From NCBI GenBank assembly GCA_963850345.1, contig CAWKKW010000003.1, forward strand, positions 324,704 through 388,703: a stretch of 64,000 nt of DNA. The letters are read 5' to 3'. This document shows positions 7,205 to 15,918 of the stretch, piece by piece. How positions within the stretch are numbered: the stretch's first letter is position 1; each line of letters opens with the position of its first letter. The stretch is from CAWKKW01 sp963850345. GTDB taxonomy: Bacteria; Acidobacteriota; Terriglobia; Terriglobales; Acidobacteriaceae. The notes under the pieces are model-generated. The model made no database searches, was not told the DNA's origin, and worked only from the letters and a program-made list of their open reading frames with translations. The position numbers were made by a program, and so were the translations under genes.

Positions 7205-8005
7205 ATGCTCAAGATCGGCGACTTCTCTTCTCTCTCGCAAATCTCGGTTAAGACGCTGCGCTACTACGACGAGATGGGTTTGTTCAGCCCGGATCATGTG
7301 GATGGACAGTCGGGTTACCGCTACTACTCGGTGACGCAACTGCCGCGGCTGCATCGGATTCTCGCGTTGAAGGACCTGGGCTTTTCTCTGGAACAGATTG
7401 CGCAGTTGGTGGAGCGGGGCGTGACTGTGGAGCAACTTCGCGGCATGTTTCTGCTGCGGCAGGCGGAGCAGCAGGGGAGGGTGGAGGAGGAGCAGTCCCG
7501 GTTGATGAGACTGCGCGCACGTTTGAGCCTGATTGATAAGGAGGACAGCATGAACAGCGACGTTGTCGTGAAGGACGTACCTTCGCAGTGGATCGTTTCG
7601 GTTCGGGCGGTGGTCGCCAACTATCCAGCGGTGGGTCAACTGTACGGACAGGTGCAGCAGGAGATGAACGGGTGTGCGGGATTGCCGGTGGCACTCTGGC
7701 ACGATGCGGAGTTCAAAGAGCACGACGTGGATGCCGAGGCGGGATTCTATGTGAAGCAGCCGCCAGCGGCGAAGGGCAAGGTGCTGGTGCACGAGTTGCC
7801 GGCGGTGAAGGTGGCAAGCGCCATTCACAACGGCGCCTACAATCGGCTGACGCAGGCGTATGACGACTTGCTGCGCTGGGTGGGAACGAACGGGTACCAG
7901 GTGGCGGGTCCGATTCGAGAGCTGTACCTGAAGTGTTCGCAACCGGTGCGGCAGGATGACGAGTCGTATGTGACGGAGATCCAGGTGCCGGTCAAGCCCG
8001 CGTAA
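7205..8005 (+). CDS. MerR-family transcriptional regulator with GyrI-like effector-binding domain
   Basis: A 266-residue two-domain regulator. Residues 1-70 are the MerR winged helix (KIGDFSSLSQISVKTLRYYDEMGLFSP, then SGYRYYSVTQLPRLHRI), and ~75-112 form the dimerising coiled coil. From ~120 the protein carries a GyrI-like/AraC-effector domain (VVVKDVPSQWIVSVRAVVANY, KVLVHELPAVKVASAIHNGAY, then ELYLKCSQP), the fold that binds amphipathic drugs in BmrR. It most likely senses a small lipophilic compound. No transporter gene is adjacent, so its regulon is elsewhere or only itself. The operator-like dyad immediately upstream supports autoregulation. Confidence 0.9.
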   Translation: MLKIGDFSSLSQISVKTLRYYDEMGLFSPDHVDGQSGYRYYSVTQLPRLHRILALKDLGFSLEQIAQLVERGVTVEQLRGMFLLRQAEQQGRVEEEQSRLMRLRARLSLIDKEDSMNSDVVVKDVPSQWIVSVRAVVANYPAVGQLYGQVQQEMNGCAGLPVALWHDAEFKEHDVDAEAGFYVKQPPAAKGKVLVHELPAVKVASAIHNGAYNRLTQAYDDLLRWVGTNGYQVAGPIRELYLKCSQPVRQDDESYVTEIQVPVKPA

Positions 8006-8049
8006 GCCGGGCGCGGACTCTTTTCGTCGATTAAGTCTCGTCGAGGACT

Positions 8050-8090
8050 GGGTGCCCCACTCTTCACGCTCTTGTGAAAGTGGGGCACCC
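8050..8090. repeat. Long palindromic hairpin of the GGGTGCCCCAC type
   Basis: GGGTGCCCCACT is matched by AGTGGGGCACCC, and inside these TTCAC pairs with GTGAA around a 6-base loop. The stem is about 17 base pairs with one bulge. It lacks a T run, so it is more likely a dispersed repeat element than a terminator. From memory, hairpins of this type recur in Terriglobia genomes; that is not proven here. Confidence 0.6.
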
Positions 8091-8219
8091 TCCATTCGTT
8101 GGAGTGAACAAGGTGGGCTACCGCCAGGTGATCAAGGCACAACTCAAAGCCGAGTAGGACAATTCATCTTGGCCAAATCAATCGAATGCTATACTTCGGA
8201 TCACTCTCGTGAGGTCTTC

Positions 8220-8671
8220 ATGGGGCGGCGGTCCTTTCTTCGGCAGTTAGTGGCCGTAGCTTTCCCTGGAGTTGCGTCTTCGTTCGGCCGGAGACTGCGC
8301 ATAGATCACTGAACATCATGATGAAGAGCGCGTGGGGATCGGATGATCCGGCCAAGGCGGCGTTTCCTTTTCTTGACGGCCTCGCGCTGCCAGATGCGGG
8401 ACATACAGTGCAGATCTTTCTGTTGGGCGAAGCGGTTTCAACGATGCGTTCGTCAGTAGCATTCGCGGTGATGCCTGTGCGCCGGCCACCTCTAGGCGAG
8501 GTCATGAAAAAGAAAGTAGCGGACCACAAGGTTCAGATTTACGCCTGTGGCGCCTGCTCTCGGGCGCGCGGAGTGTTCTGCAGGCGGATCCGGATCCGTG
8601 GGGAGCGAAGGTCGGCGCCCGCCTATCTTTGCATCGCTGGTGGAGTGGCCGATCGCGTCATAACGGAGTAA
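8220..8671 (+). pseudogene. Tat-exported DsrE-family protein, disrupted by frameshifts
   Basis: Three reading-frame pieces together resemble one protein. The first (from ATG 8220) starts MGRRSFLRQLVAVAFPGVAS, a twin-arginine signal with the RRSFLR motif. After a shift near 8275-8290 the frame ending at 8671 gives SLNIMMKSAWGSDDPAKAAFPF, then GHTVQIFLLGEAVS and VQIYACGACSRARGV, which is characteristic of small DsrE-family sulfur-relay-like proteins (conserved Cys in ACGACSRARG). The C-terminus breaks again: DPDPWGAKVGA is read in one frame, PPIFASLVEW in a second and ADRVITE in a third. So at least three indels separate it from an intact gene. It is either a decayed gene or a stretch of poor sequence. 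An intact translation from ATG 8318 would give 117 residues with a wrong end. Confidence 0.6.
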
Positions 8672-8853
8672 CTCAGTCGTTGCCTTGGACGATTCAGGAT
8701 GTGGTAAACACGTGTGGCGGCGGAGGTTGGTCGATACGAGTGCGGGTCTAGCGGTCTGAAGTGGAACCCACGCTTCGCAAAACACACGAAGAGTAGGCCG
8801 TCCCGGTTTGTTTGAGATGAAGAAGTGGGACGAGACAGGTGGGATACCTGCCG
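8672..8853. other. Intergenic, nothing recognised
   Basis: No protein-like frame, RNA gene or clear hairpin was found between two convergent damaged genes. Confidence 0.4.
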
Positions 8854-9971
8854 CTACGAATTCCTACGCTCCGGTCTTTTGGTGGCTGAGATTCCTGTCG
8901 CACGCTCAAGAGGCTGCTTCAGATGAAAAATAAATTGGAGAGCCTCATCAACCACTTCGTCCTGAGGAGCACCGGCTTTGAGCGGAATCGGGATGAGCCA
9001 TGCTTCATAATCAGCAGCGAACCGATGCTCTTTAAGAAAGCCCTTACCTTTCACTTCCTTCAGTTGTCGCCGAATTCCTTCGGCGCTTGGGGTGCCCGGG
9101 GTAAATTCGATCCAAAGCGGGCTTTCTCCAAGATCTTCCCATGCCCACGGGAAAATCCTATCCATATATCAGTTCCACAAAGTTGGAGGTTTTGTCCGAA
9201 ATGCAGCGATGAGTCAAACTTGGCCTGCAACGTATTGTTGTGAGCCTTCGTCTGCACAATGTTTTTTTCAACACATCTCCTGATTAGTTCTCGTGTAATC
9301 CAAATCAAGGGTCGGAGGAGAGTTGGGGTTCCAGCATTACCTTGAATCTGCTGAGCTTCAAGTGGTTCGAATGTCTCCTTTTGGGCCACTTCGCAGAATC
9401 TCCTTAGTTGATCGATGTCTGAGACAAGTCTCTGCCGCGCTTTTTCTAGGGAATGCTTCGGAAGGATTTGGTCCAGTAGGGACAATGTTTCTTCCCAGGA
9501 TGTCACTTCCAAGAGTCTTTTACGAACCAAGGCCTTGGTTTGCCCCAAGGTATCCGGCCAGACAACTTCCTTGCCGAAGGCTGAACGCGACAACTTTAGG
9601 AGTTTTTTGAAGGCTACCCTTCTCCGATCCTCCGGAACGACAAATAGGACGAGACCGCCTTCTTCAATTTCGTTTAGGTAACTAGTTGGTTGATGATTAG
9701 TGAATCCTGCTTGAAATTTGCTCTCAACGAGTGCGCGGGTGACTCCGTATTCGTTCTTGATCTGAATGTCAGGAATGCAACGACTCTCCTGGCCTCTGTT
9801 TTGGACCCGCACTTGATAGGTTTCGGATTCAGGTAAGACTAGCCCGTAGTGCGCAAACAATTCTTGGAATGCTGGTCTATGTGATTCAAGGATGTGCGCG
9901 AGGAGCTCTGTCGCGAGATTCTCTCTTCCGATTCCATGGGATTGTGCGATGTATGCGATCAAACCATCCAT
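8854..9971 (-). pseudogene. PD-(D/E)XK nuclease-like protein, split by one frameshift
   Basis: Two minus-strand frames join into one protein of ~372 residues. The N-terminal part from ATG 9971 (MDGLIAYIAQSHGIGRENLA) contains IPDIQIKNEYGVTRALVESKFQ, in which D and ESK fit the PD-(D/E)XK nuclease core, followed by NHQPTSYLNEI with a Q-x3-Y as in RecB-type members. The C-terminal part (WAWEDLGESPLWIEFTPGTP to the stop at 8854) lies in another frame. The break is a single-base indel at a T/C/G homopolymer stretch near 9146-9156, where GTDIWIGF should run into PWAWEDLGES. The gene is clearly AT-richer than its neighbours, which suggests transfer. It has no methylase or partner nearby. A lone defence or DNA-repair nuclease is possible but unproven. 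Confidence 0.55.
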
Positions 9972-10083
9972 TTCGTCCGAGCCATTTTCATTGTTTGGTT
10001 TTTGAACAGGAATATCTTCCGACTTTTCCTCTCTGCATATGCGAAAAGCGGTCGGTCTTCCCTGTTGCTGAGCGTTGCCCAGG

Positions 10084-10752
10084 TCAGCTGGCGTTGACCG
10101 TGGTGGGGCGCCCGGCTTCGGCGCCAACGGGCATGCGGGCGGCTAGGCCGGTGGCGTGGAGGGTAGCGCCAACCATGGCTTCGAAGCCCATGCAGGAGTT
10201 GATCATCATCTGGTAGAGGCGGCGGTCGGTCCACTCCATCTGATAGAAGCGGCGCACGTAGGCGGCACGGCGAGTGTCCGTTTCGATCAGTTCCTGCTCG
10301 GCATCTTTGGCGTGTTCGGGAAAGTGTTTTTCGAGCCACTGGACTTTCCGCTTGCGCGAGGCATAGACGAAGATGTGGAAGGCTCCCGGAAGGGTGGAGA
10401 GCACGCAGGCAGCGCCGCGGCCGACGACAACGCAGTTACCGGATTCAGCCTGCTTGCGCAGGTAATCGCGGACGAAGGAGACCATGCGTTCGCTGTCGAA
10501 GACATTGGTTTCAGGGACGGCGGGCATGCGTTCGATGCTGCCATGCCAGAAAGATTTGCCGAAGCGGTAGTACCAGGGATCGAGGCGTTCATCGCACTGT
10601 TCGGCGAGGGACCGGGTGACGCCGGCTTTCTTGGCGATCTCTTCAATCAAGCAGTGGTCGATGAGCTTCCAACCGAGGCGATTGGCGAGGTGATAGGCGA
10701 ACTCGGCACCCTGGCTGCCGTATTCCCGTTCGACTGTAATGACGCGAACCAT
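10084..10752 (-). CDS. Cytidylate-kinase-like family protein
   Basis: A 222-residue protein of the cytidylate-kinase-like P-loop family. It opens VRVITVEREYGSQGAEFAYHLANRLGWKLID, where GSQGAE stands in for a Walker A-like loop (E-x-G-S-x-G), as usual in this family. Further landmarks are GNCVVVGRGAACVL and a basic lid region ETDTRRAAYVRRFYQMEW. Biochemical function of this family is not established; members are often stand-alone. The ATG at 10752 is preferred over the TTG at 10785 because the conserved part begins there and GGGAG lies upstream. It is on the same strand as mutS2 upstream, ~100 bases away. Confidence 0.8.
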   Translation of the reverse strand: MVRVITVEREYGSQGAEFAYHLANRLGWKLIDHCLIEEIAKKAGVTRSLAEQCDERLDPWYYRFGKSFWHGSIERMPAVPETNVFDSERMVSFVRDYLRKQAESGNCVVVGRGAACVLSTLPGAFHIFVYASRKRKVQWLEKHFPEHAKDAEQELIETDTRRAAYVRRFYQMEWTDRRLYQMMINSCMGFEAMVGATLHATGLAARMPVGAEAGRPTTVNAS

Positions 10753-10849
10753 GGCTTGCTTCTCCCGGTCACTGTCGTCAGACAATGCCGATTCGGGCCG
10801 ATGCTAGCACCGTTAAGGCGGTAAATCCAGAGCCGAACGGGCTGGATGT

Positions 10850-13318
10850 TTACAGCTTCAACTCGACAATGGTGGCGCCGGCGCCGCCTTCGTTCTGCTC
10901 GGCCTCGGCGACGGTCGCGACCTGCGGCTGGTGTTCAAGCCAGGCCCGCAGGGCACGCCGGAGTACGCCCATGCCGGTGCCGTGTATGATGCGGATCCGC
11001 GGCAGGCCGGCGAGAAAAGCGCGGTCGAGGAATTTCTGAACCTCGTCAGTGGCTTCGTCGACGGTGCGGCCAATGACCTTCAATTCCCAGCTCATGTTCT
11101 CGTCGGGATTGGCGACGGAGACGGAGACGCCGCGACCGCGAGCCGCCTGAAGAGGCGTAAGGGCAGGAGCGGGCGAGCTGCGGATGACCTCGGCGATGTC
11201 GTCGCGGGGAATGCGCATCTTCATTGGGCCGATGGCGACTTCAAAAGTGTTCTCGTCGACCTGGCGCTGGACGATCGCGGTCTTTCCCAGCGATTTGAGT
11301 TTGACCGAATCTCCGGCGACCACATGGCGGACGATGTGCGGCTGGGAGTGGGCATCGCCGCGATCGGCGCCGGTGTGGTTGGCGACCACGGAGGAGTTGA
11401 ACTGTTCGCTGAACTCGCGGCGCAGGCGGGCGATACGGCGTTCGGCTTCTTTGGAGAGCTTCTGCTGGGCGGCGCGGTCGTCGATGACGCGGACGGTTTC
11501 GCGGGCCTGGTATTCAAAATCTTTGATCAGGGATTGCAGCTTCTGCTCCATCTCGCGGACCTTGGTGCGCCACTCTTTCATGCCTTCAGTTTCGAGGCGG
11601 TTTTTCTCGCGAGCCACTTCGGATTCGCGTTCGCGGAGGGTGGCGCGTTCGGCGGCGACGGCTTCAAGTTGGGAGTGGAGTTCGTCAAGGAAGCGCGCGA
11701 TGTCAAGGGTCTGGGTGTTGAGGTGGTCGCGGGCGGACTGGATGATTTCGGGATTCAACCCGATGCGGGAGGCGATGTTGATGCCAGCGGAGGCACCGGG
11801 AACGCCGAGTCGCAGCGCGTAGGTGGGGGCAAGGGTGCGTTCGTCAAAGCCGACGGCGGCATTGAGCACGCCGGGAGTGTTGACGCCGTAGACCTTGAGC
11901 GACGTGTGGTGGGTGGAGATGAGGGTCCAGGCGCGGCGGTCGAGGAAATGTTCGGCAATGGCAACGGCGAGGGCGGCGCCTTCTTCGGGGTCGGTGGCGG
12001 AGCCGAGTTCGTCGAGGAGCACGAGCGTTGTCGAGCCGGCGAGGTGGGAGATGCGGTCGAGGTTCACGATGTGGGCGGAGAAGGTGGAGAGGTTCTGCTC
12101 GATGGACTGGGAGTCACCGATGTCCGCCAGCATGCTGGTGAAGAGCGGAAAGGTGGCCTGCTCCGCGGGCACGGGGATGCCGGACTGGGCCAGGATGGAC
12201 AGCAGTCCGGTGGTCTTAAGGCCAACGGTCTTGCCGCCGGTGTTAGGGCCGCTGATGATGAGCTGTCGATCGCTCGAGGTGAGCTGAAGGCTGATGGGCA
12301 CGATGGCTCCGCCCTGGTGACGCAGCCGCTTCTCGAGCAAAGGGTGGCGGGCCTGGGTGAGCACCAGTTCGGGTAGTTCGTTGTCGGAGAAGCGCGGGCG
12401 GATGCACTGGAATTCTTCCGCGAAGCGGCCGCGGATGACCAGCGATTCCACTTCGGCGAGGACCTGAGCACCGGCGGCGATGGTGGTGGACTGCGCGCCG
12501 ATCTGGCGGGTCATGGCGAGGAAGATGCGGTGGATTTCAGCTTGTTCTTCCTCGAGCATGCGGACGAGTTCGTTGTTCTGCTCGATGGTTTCGAGGGGCT
12601 CGACGTAGACGGTCTGGCCGCTGGAGCTGGCGCCGTGAACGACGCCGGGTACGCGCCGCTTTTGTTCGGCCTTGATGGGGATCACGAAGCGTTCGCCGCG
12701 GATGGTGATGAGCTCGTCCTGGGTGCTGCCTCCCTCGGCGAGCCGGCGCAGCATGTGGCGAAGGCTCTCTTCAATGTGGCGCTGCTGGCGCTCGATCTCG
12801 CGGCGGATGCGGCGCAGCTCCGGAGAGGCATCGTCGGCGAGTGTGCCGTCGGGGAGAAATCGGGTCCTCAGCGTCTGGGCCAGGGCCGGGAGGGTGGAGG
12901 CCATGAGCGATGCGGTGAGGGAGACGAGTTCGTCGATGCGGCCGTTGATGGCGTCGGGAGGCGTGCGAATGAGCTCGATCCAGCCGGTGATGTCGTCCAT
13001 GAGACGCAGCAGGTCGCGAATCTCTTCGGACTCAAGGGCCGCGCCTTCGATACGGGACCTGGCCAGCATCTGGGTGGGATCGAAGAGTGAGCCGAGGGAG
13101 ACGGAGACGCCTTGGCGGAGCAGGAGGCGCATTTCGGCGACCAGGTTGTGCTGGCGTTCGAGCCAGGAGAGATCGGTGGACGGATTGAGGGCCAGAACCC
13201 AGGCGCGGCCGATGGGGGACAGAGAATAGCCGGCGAGCAGATCGAGGAAGCGGTCCCACTCGAGGGAGCTTCGACTACAATCGGCGACCAAGGACGGAAT
13301 GGGGTCTAAGAGCGGCAC
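10850..13318 (-). CDS. mutS2: Endonuclease MutS2
   Basis: An 822-residue MutS2 protein, which binds branched DNA and stalled ribosomes and suppresses recombination. The N-terminal MutS core/lever region is followed by the ATPase with Walker A GPNTGGKT near residues 354-361 and Walker B VLLDELGSATDPEEG. A long charged coiled coil (RERESEVAREKNRLETEGMK) follows, and a C-terminal Smr nuclease domain of ~75 residues begins near LKVIGRTVDEATDEV, with the motif IIHGTGMGVLRRAL. The length and domain order are complete. Translation starts at GTG. The antisense strand carries a long open frame that is a composition artefact. Confidence 0.96.
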   Translation of the reverse strand: MPLLDPIPSLVADCSRSSLEWDRFLDLLAGYSLSPIGRAWVLALNPSTDLSWLERQHNLVAEMRLLLRQGVSVSLGSLFDPTQMLARSRIEGAALESEEIRDLLRLMDDITGWIELIRTPPDAINGRIDELVSLTASLMASTLPALAQTLRTRFLPDGTLADDASPELRRIRREIERQQRHIEESLRHMLRRLAEGGSTQDELITIRGERFVIPIKAEQKRRVPGVVHGASSSGQTVYVEPLETIEQNNELVRMLEEEQAEIHRIFLAMTRQIGAQSTTIAAGAQVLAEVESLVIRGRFAEEFQCIRPRFSDNELPELVLTQARHPLLEKRLRHQGGAIVPISLQLTSSDRQLIISGPNTGGKTVGLKTTGLLSILAQSGIPVPAEQATFPLFTSMLADIGDSQSIEQNLSTFSAHIVNLDRISHLAGSTTLVLLDELGSATDPEEGAALAVAIAEHFLDRRAWTLISTHHTSLKVYGVNTPGVLNAAVGFDERTLAPTYALRLGVPGASAGINIASRIGLNPEIIQSARDHLNTQTLDIARFLDELHSQLEAVAAERATLRERESEVAREKNRLETEGMKEWRTKVREMEQKLQSLIKDFEYQARETVRVIDDRAAQQKLSKEAERRIARLRREFSEQFNSSVVANHTGADRGDAHSQPHIVRHVVAGDSVKLKSLGKTAIVQRQVDENTFEVAIGPMKMRIPRDDIAEVIRSSPAPALTPLQAARGRGVSVSVANPDENMSWELKVIGRTVDEATDEVQKFLDRAFLAGLPRIRIIHGTGMGVLRRALRAWLEHQPQVATVAEAEQNEGGAGATIVELKL

Positions 13319-13444
13319 AATTCGATGGTAACGCGGCGAAGGCAGGGTGGGCCGAGGGTGGGTTTCAGCGGACTGGAAGCTGCGCGGGTGGGCAGGGCGT
13401 GGGTCGATCTCTCACGAAGTTAACTTTCGACAGAAGAGGCCGTC

Positions 13445-13846
13445 GTGAAACGTGAACGGATGTTGCAAATCTTCTTGAGTGTGCTGGGAGTTCTGTTTAT
13501 CGCACTGCTCTACCCGCTCTTTGCTGATCTATGGCACGCGAATTGGCTGGTGAAGATGCATAACGAAACCGAGCCGATGTTTCTCAGTTTCTTCATCGTA
13601 CTCGGCCCCTTTCTGCTGCTTGCTGCCAGAAACCCATCGGCGCATCGGTCGCTGATTGCCTTTACGGCCTGGTGGAACCTGGGGCATGGCGCCGTAATGG
13701 CCATCGAGACTGTGCAAGCCTGGAATCGCGGAGTTCATCGGAACTTTGCGGACGTTGTAATCGTCGGTTCCATAGGCTTGATTTTGCTGGCGCTCTCACC
13801 CTCGCCGCGTAACCAAAGTACGGCCGTTTCGCATGGACTTGGATGA
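13445..13846 (+). CDS. Small four-helix membrane protein (DUF6632-like)
   Basis: A 133-residue protein with four hydrophobic segments: ~7-27 (LQIFLSVLGVLFIALLYPLF), ~45-60, ~70-88 and ~103-118. Between helices it has W/H-rich motifs (FADLWHANWLV and AWWNLGHGAVMAIET). The pattern resembles the uncharacterised DUF6632 family from soil bacteria. It starts at a GTG with a GAGG site upstream. The function is unknown; the neighbours give no clue. Confidence 0.65.
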   Translation: MKRERMLQIFLSVLGVLFIALLYPLFADLWHANWLVKMHNETEPMFLSFFIVLGPFLLLAARNPSAHRSLIAFTAWWNLGHGAVMAIETVQAWNRGVHRNFADVVIVGSIGLILLALSPSPRNQSTAVSHGLG

Positions 13847-14062
13847 TGAGGGCAGAAAACACAGGCGCCATTCGAAACGGCTGAGAACGGGAGCGACCGG
13901 TTGCATCTTCTCTAAATCTTCTGAGTTGAGTTTCGTAACGACGTCGCACATGGGCCGGCTGTGTAGTGACGGGATGGAACCGCGTGATGGCAAACGGCGT
14001 AGATTCTGGTAGCAGGTTGTGGAACTTCAACAAAAGAGAAACCCGAACCCCGAGGAGGACAC

Positions 14063-14629
14063 ATGTATTGCAGTGGATGCGGACAGCAGGTCGACCCGAA
14101 TGTGCAGATGTGCCCTCAATGCGGCAGGCCGGTAGCAGTAGCAGCGGTAGCGGCAGGACCCGTGCCGCAGGGAATGCCAGGGCAGCCGGTGTACGCACCG
14201 CGGCCCTATGACCGGGTGCGTCGGCACCTGCAAACGGTGGGTATTCTCTGGGTGGTGTTTGCTATCTGGAGCACACTGCAGTGGTTGCTGGCGGCGAGCT
14301 TCCTCGCGGGTATGTTCGGCCACCGCTGGGGTGGCGGCAATGGGCCATTCGGGGACAACTTTCCTTTCGGACATATGGCCTGGTTTGTGCCGTTCATTAC
14401 CGCGATCGTGCTGGTGAGGGCAGCACTCTCACTGGTGACCGGTCTGGCGCTGTTGCGACGGGCTCCGTGGGGAAGAACGCTGGCGCTAGTGACCGCTTTC
14501 CTGACGCTGATCAAGCCGATCACCGGCACAATTCTCGCGATCTACACGCTTTGGGCGCTCCTGCCGGCGTATTCGGGGGCGGAGTATGAGCAGATCAGCG
14601 CGGCTTCCGAGATCGGCCTGCCGAGGTAA
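14063..14629 (+). CDS. Zinc-ribbon membrane protein
   Basis: A 188-residue protein that starts with a zinc ribbon (MYCSGCGQQVDPNVQMCPQCG, two CxxC pairs). A Pro/Ala linker and three hydrophobic segments follow: TVGILWVVFAIWSTLQWLLA, WFVPFITAIVLVRAALSLVTG, and ALVTAFLTLIKPITGTILAIYTLWALLP. A perfect AGGAGG ribosome site lies 6 bases before the ATG. Zinc-ribbon/transmembrane proteins of this layout are widespread and mostly uncharacterised. Confidence 0.8.
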   Translation: MYCSGCGQQVDPNVQMCPQCGRPVAVAAVAAGPVPQGMPGQPVYAPRPYDRVRRHLQTVGILWVVFAIWSTLQWLLAASFLAGMFGHRWGGGNGPFGDNFPFGHMAWFVPFITAIVLVRAALSLVTGLALLRRAPWGRTLALVTAFLTLIKPITGTILAIYTLWALLPAYSGAEYEQISAASEIGLPR

Positions 14630-14692
14630 GACGGATGCTAGCGGGTCATTTCGCCGCGGAGGCAGGGTTCCAGGTTGATTTGGGCTGTGCTC

Positions 14693-14698
14693 TAGAAT
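14693..14698 (+). promoter_or_regulatory. -10 element of a likely leaderless hemB mRNA
   Basis: TAGAAT ends exactly 6 bases before the hemB ATG, so the +1 base would be the A of the start codon. No Shine-Dalgarno sequence lies between. Confidence 0.5.
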
Positions 14699-14704
14699 GA
14701 AGCG

Positions 14705-15694
14705 ATGGATTACCCCATCACTCGCTTGCGGCGATTGCGACGTTCTGAACCCATGCGTTCCCTGGTGCGCGAGACGCATCTGCAGCCGGGCGCGCTCATC
14801 TACCCGATGTTTCTCTGCCCGGGCGAAGGTGTGCGGCGGGAGATCAGTTCCATGCCTGGGGTGTTCAACCTGTCGGTAGACGAAGCTGCGAAAGAGGCAG
14901 AGACGGCGGCCAAGCTGGGAGTGGGCGGGCTGCTGCTGTTTGGCCTGCCGGAAACGAAGGATGAGGAAGCAACCGGAGCCTGGGCCGAGGACGGGATTGT
15001 GCAGCAGGCGCTGCGGGCCTTCAAGGGCAACCGGGCGCTGGACAGCCTGCTGATGATCGCGGATGTCTGCCTGTGCGAGTACACCTCGCATGGTCACTGC
15101 GGAGTGGTGAAGCGGACGGGCGATTCCTACGAGATTGAAAATGACTCCACCGTCGATATCCTGGCGCGAACCGCGGTGTCACTGGCGCAGGCGGGCGCGG
15201 ACATCGTAGCGCCGTCAGACATGATGGATGGCAGGGTAGCGGGGATTCGAGACGAATTGGATGTGGCGGGACTGGAGCACACGCCGATTTTGTCGTATGC
15301 GTCGAAGTTCGCGTCGGCGTTTTATGGTCCGTTTCGCGAGGCGGCCGACTCGGCGCCGCAATTCGGCGATCGGCGCAGCTACCAGATGGACGGAGCCAAC
15401 TTGCGCGAGGCGATGCGCGAGATCGAGTTGGACCTGGCGGAGGGCGCGGACATGATCCTGATGAAGCCGGCGATGCCGTATCTGGACGTGATCCACGCGG
15501 CGAGAGAGCGCTTCGATGTGCCGCTGGGGGCGTACCAGGTTTCGGGAGAGTATTCGATGCTGCAGGCCGCCTTCACGAAGGGATGGCTGGAGCCGAAGCG
15601 CGCAATGCTGGAATCGCTGATCTCGATACGGCGAGCCGGGGCTGGGTTTATCGTGACCTACTTCGCGAAGGAAGCGGCGCAGGCGCTGGCGTAG
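14705..15694 (+). CDS. hemB: Delta-aminolevulinic acid dehydratase (porphobilinogen synthase)
   Basis: This 329-residue enzyme condenses two 5-aminolevulinates to porphobilinogen in heme synthesis. The two Schiff-base lysines are visible: YASKFASAFYGPF (about residue 201) and ADMILMKPAMPYLDV (about residue 254). The metal-site region reads ADVCLCEYTSHGHCGVV, with the cysteines of the zinc type of the enzyme. Length and ends match the family. No other heme gene lies near. The upstream TAGAAT suggests a leaderless transcript. Confidence 0.97.
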   Translation: MDYPITRLRRLRRSEPMRSLVRETHLQPGALIYPMFLCPGEGVRREISSMPGVFNLSVDEAAKEAETAAKLGVGGLLLFGLPETKDEEATGAWAEDGIVQQALRAFKGNRALDSLLMIADVCLCEYTSHGHCGVVKRTGDSYEIENDSTVDILARTAVSLAQAGADIVAPSDMMDGRVAGIRDELDVAGLEHTPILSYASKFASAFYGPFREAADSAPQFGDRRSYQMDGANLREAMREIELDLAEGADMILMKPAMPYLDVIHAARERFDVPLGAYQVSGEYSMLQAAFTKGWLEPKRAMLESLISIRRAGAGFIVTYFAKEAAQALA

Positions 15695-15918
15695 CGGCCG
15701 GTTTGCATCTCTCTTCCGTTTTGCGTGTCCGTACCGTGTTCGCCTCACCGTACCGGTTTGCATCCTTGAAGCCATAAAGAACATCTTGCAAGGGGCATGC
15801 CCCCGACTCATCCGGACGCCGCGCGTTGCTCGCGTAGAATGGAATGTTTGGGTGAGGGCGGTCAGGGCACCCGAAACCAGCCCGAATCACATCAGGCATT
15901 TCTCGAACGGAGCTTTCC

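Noticed and set aside
10931..12376. A 481-residue plus-strand open frame antisense to mutS2
   Set aside because: Gly/Val/Glu-rich shadow of a high-GC gene with no family pattern; mutS2 on the other strand is complete.
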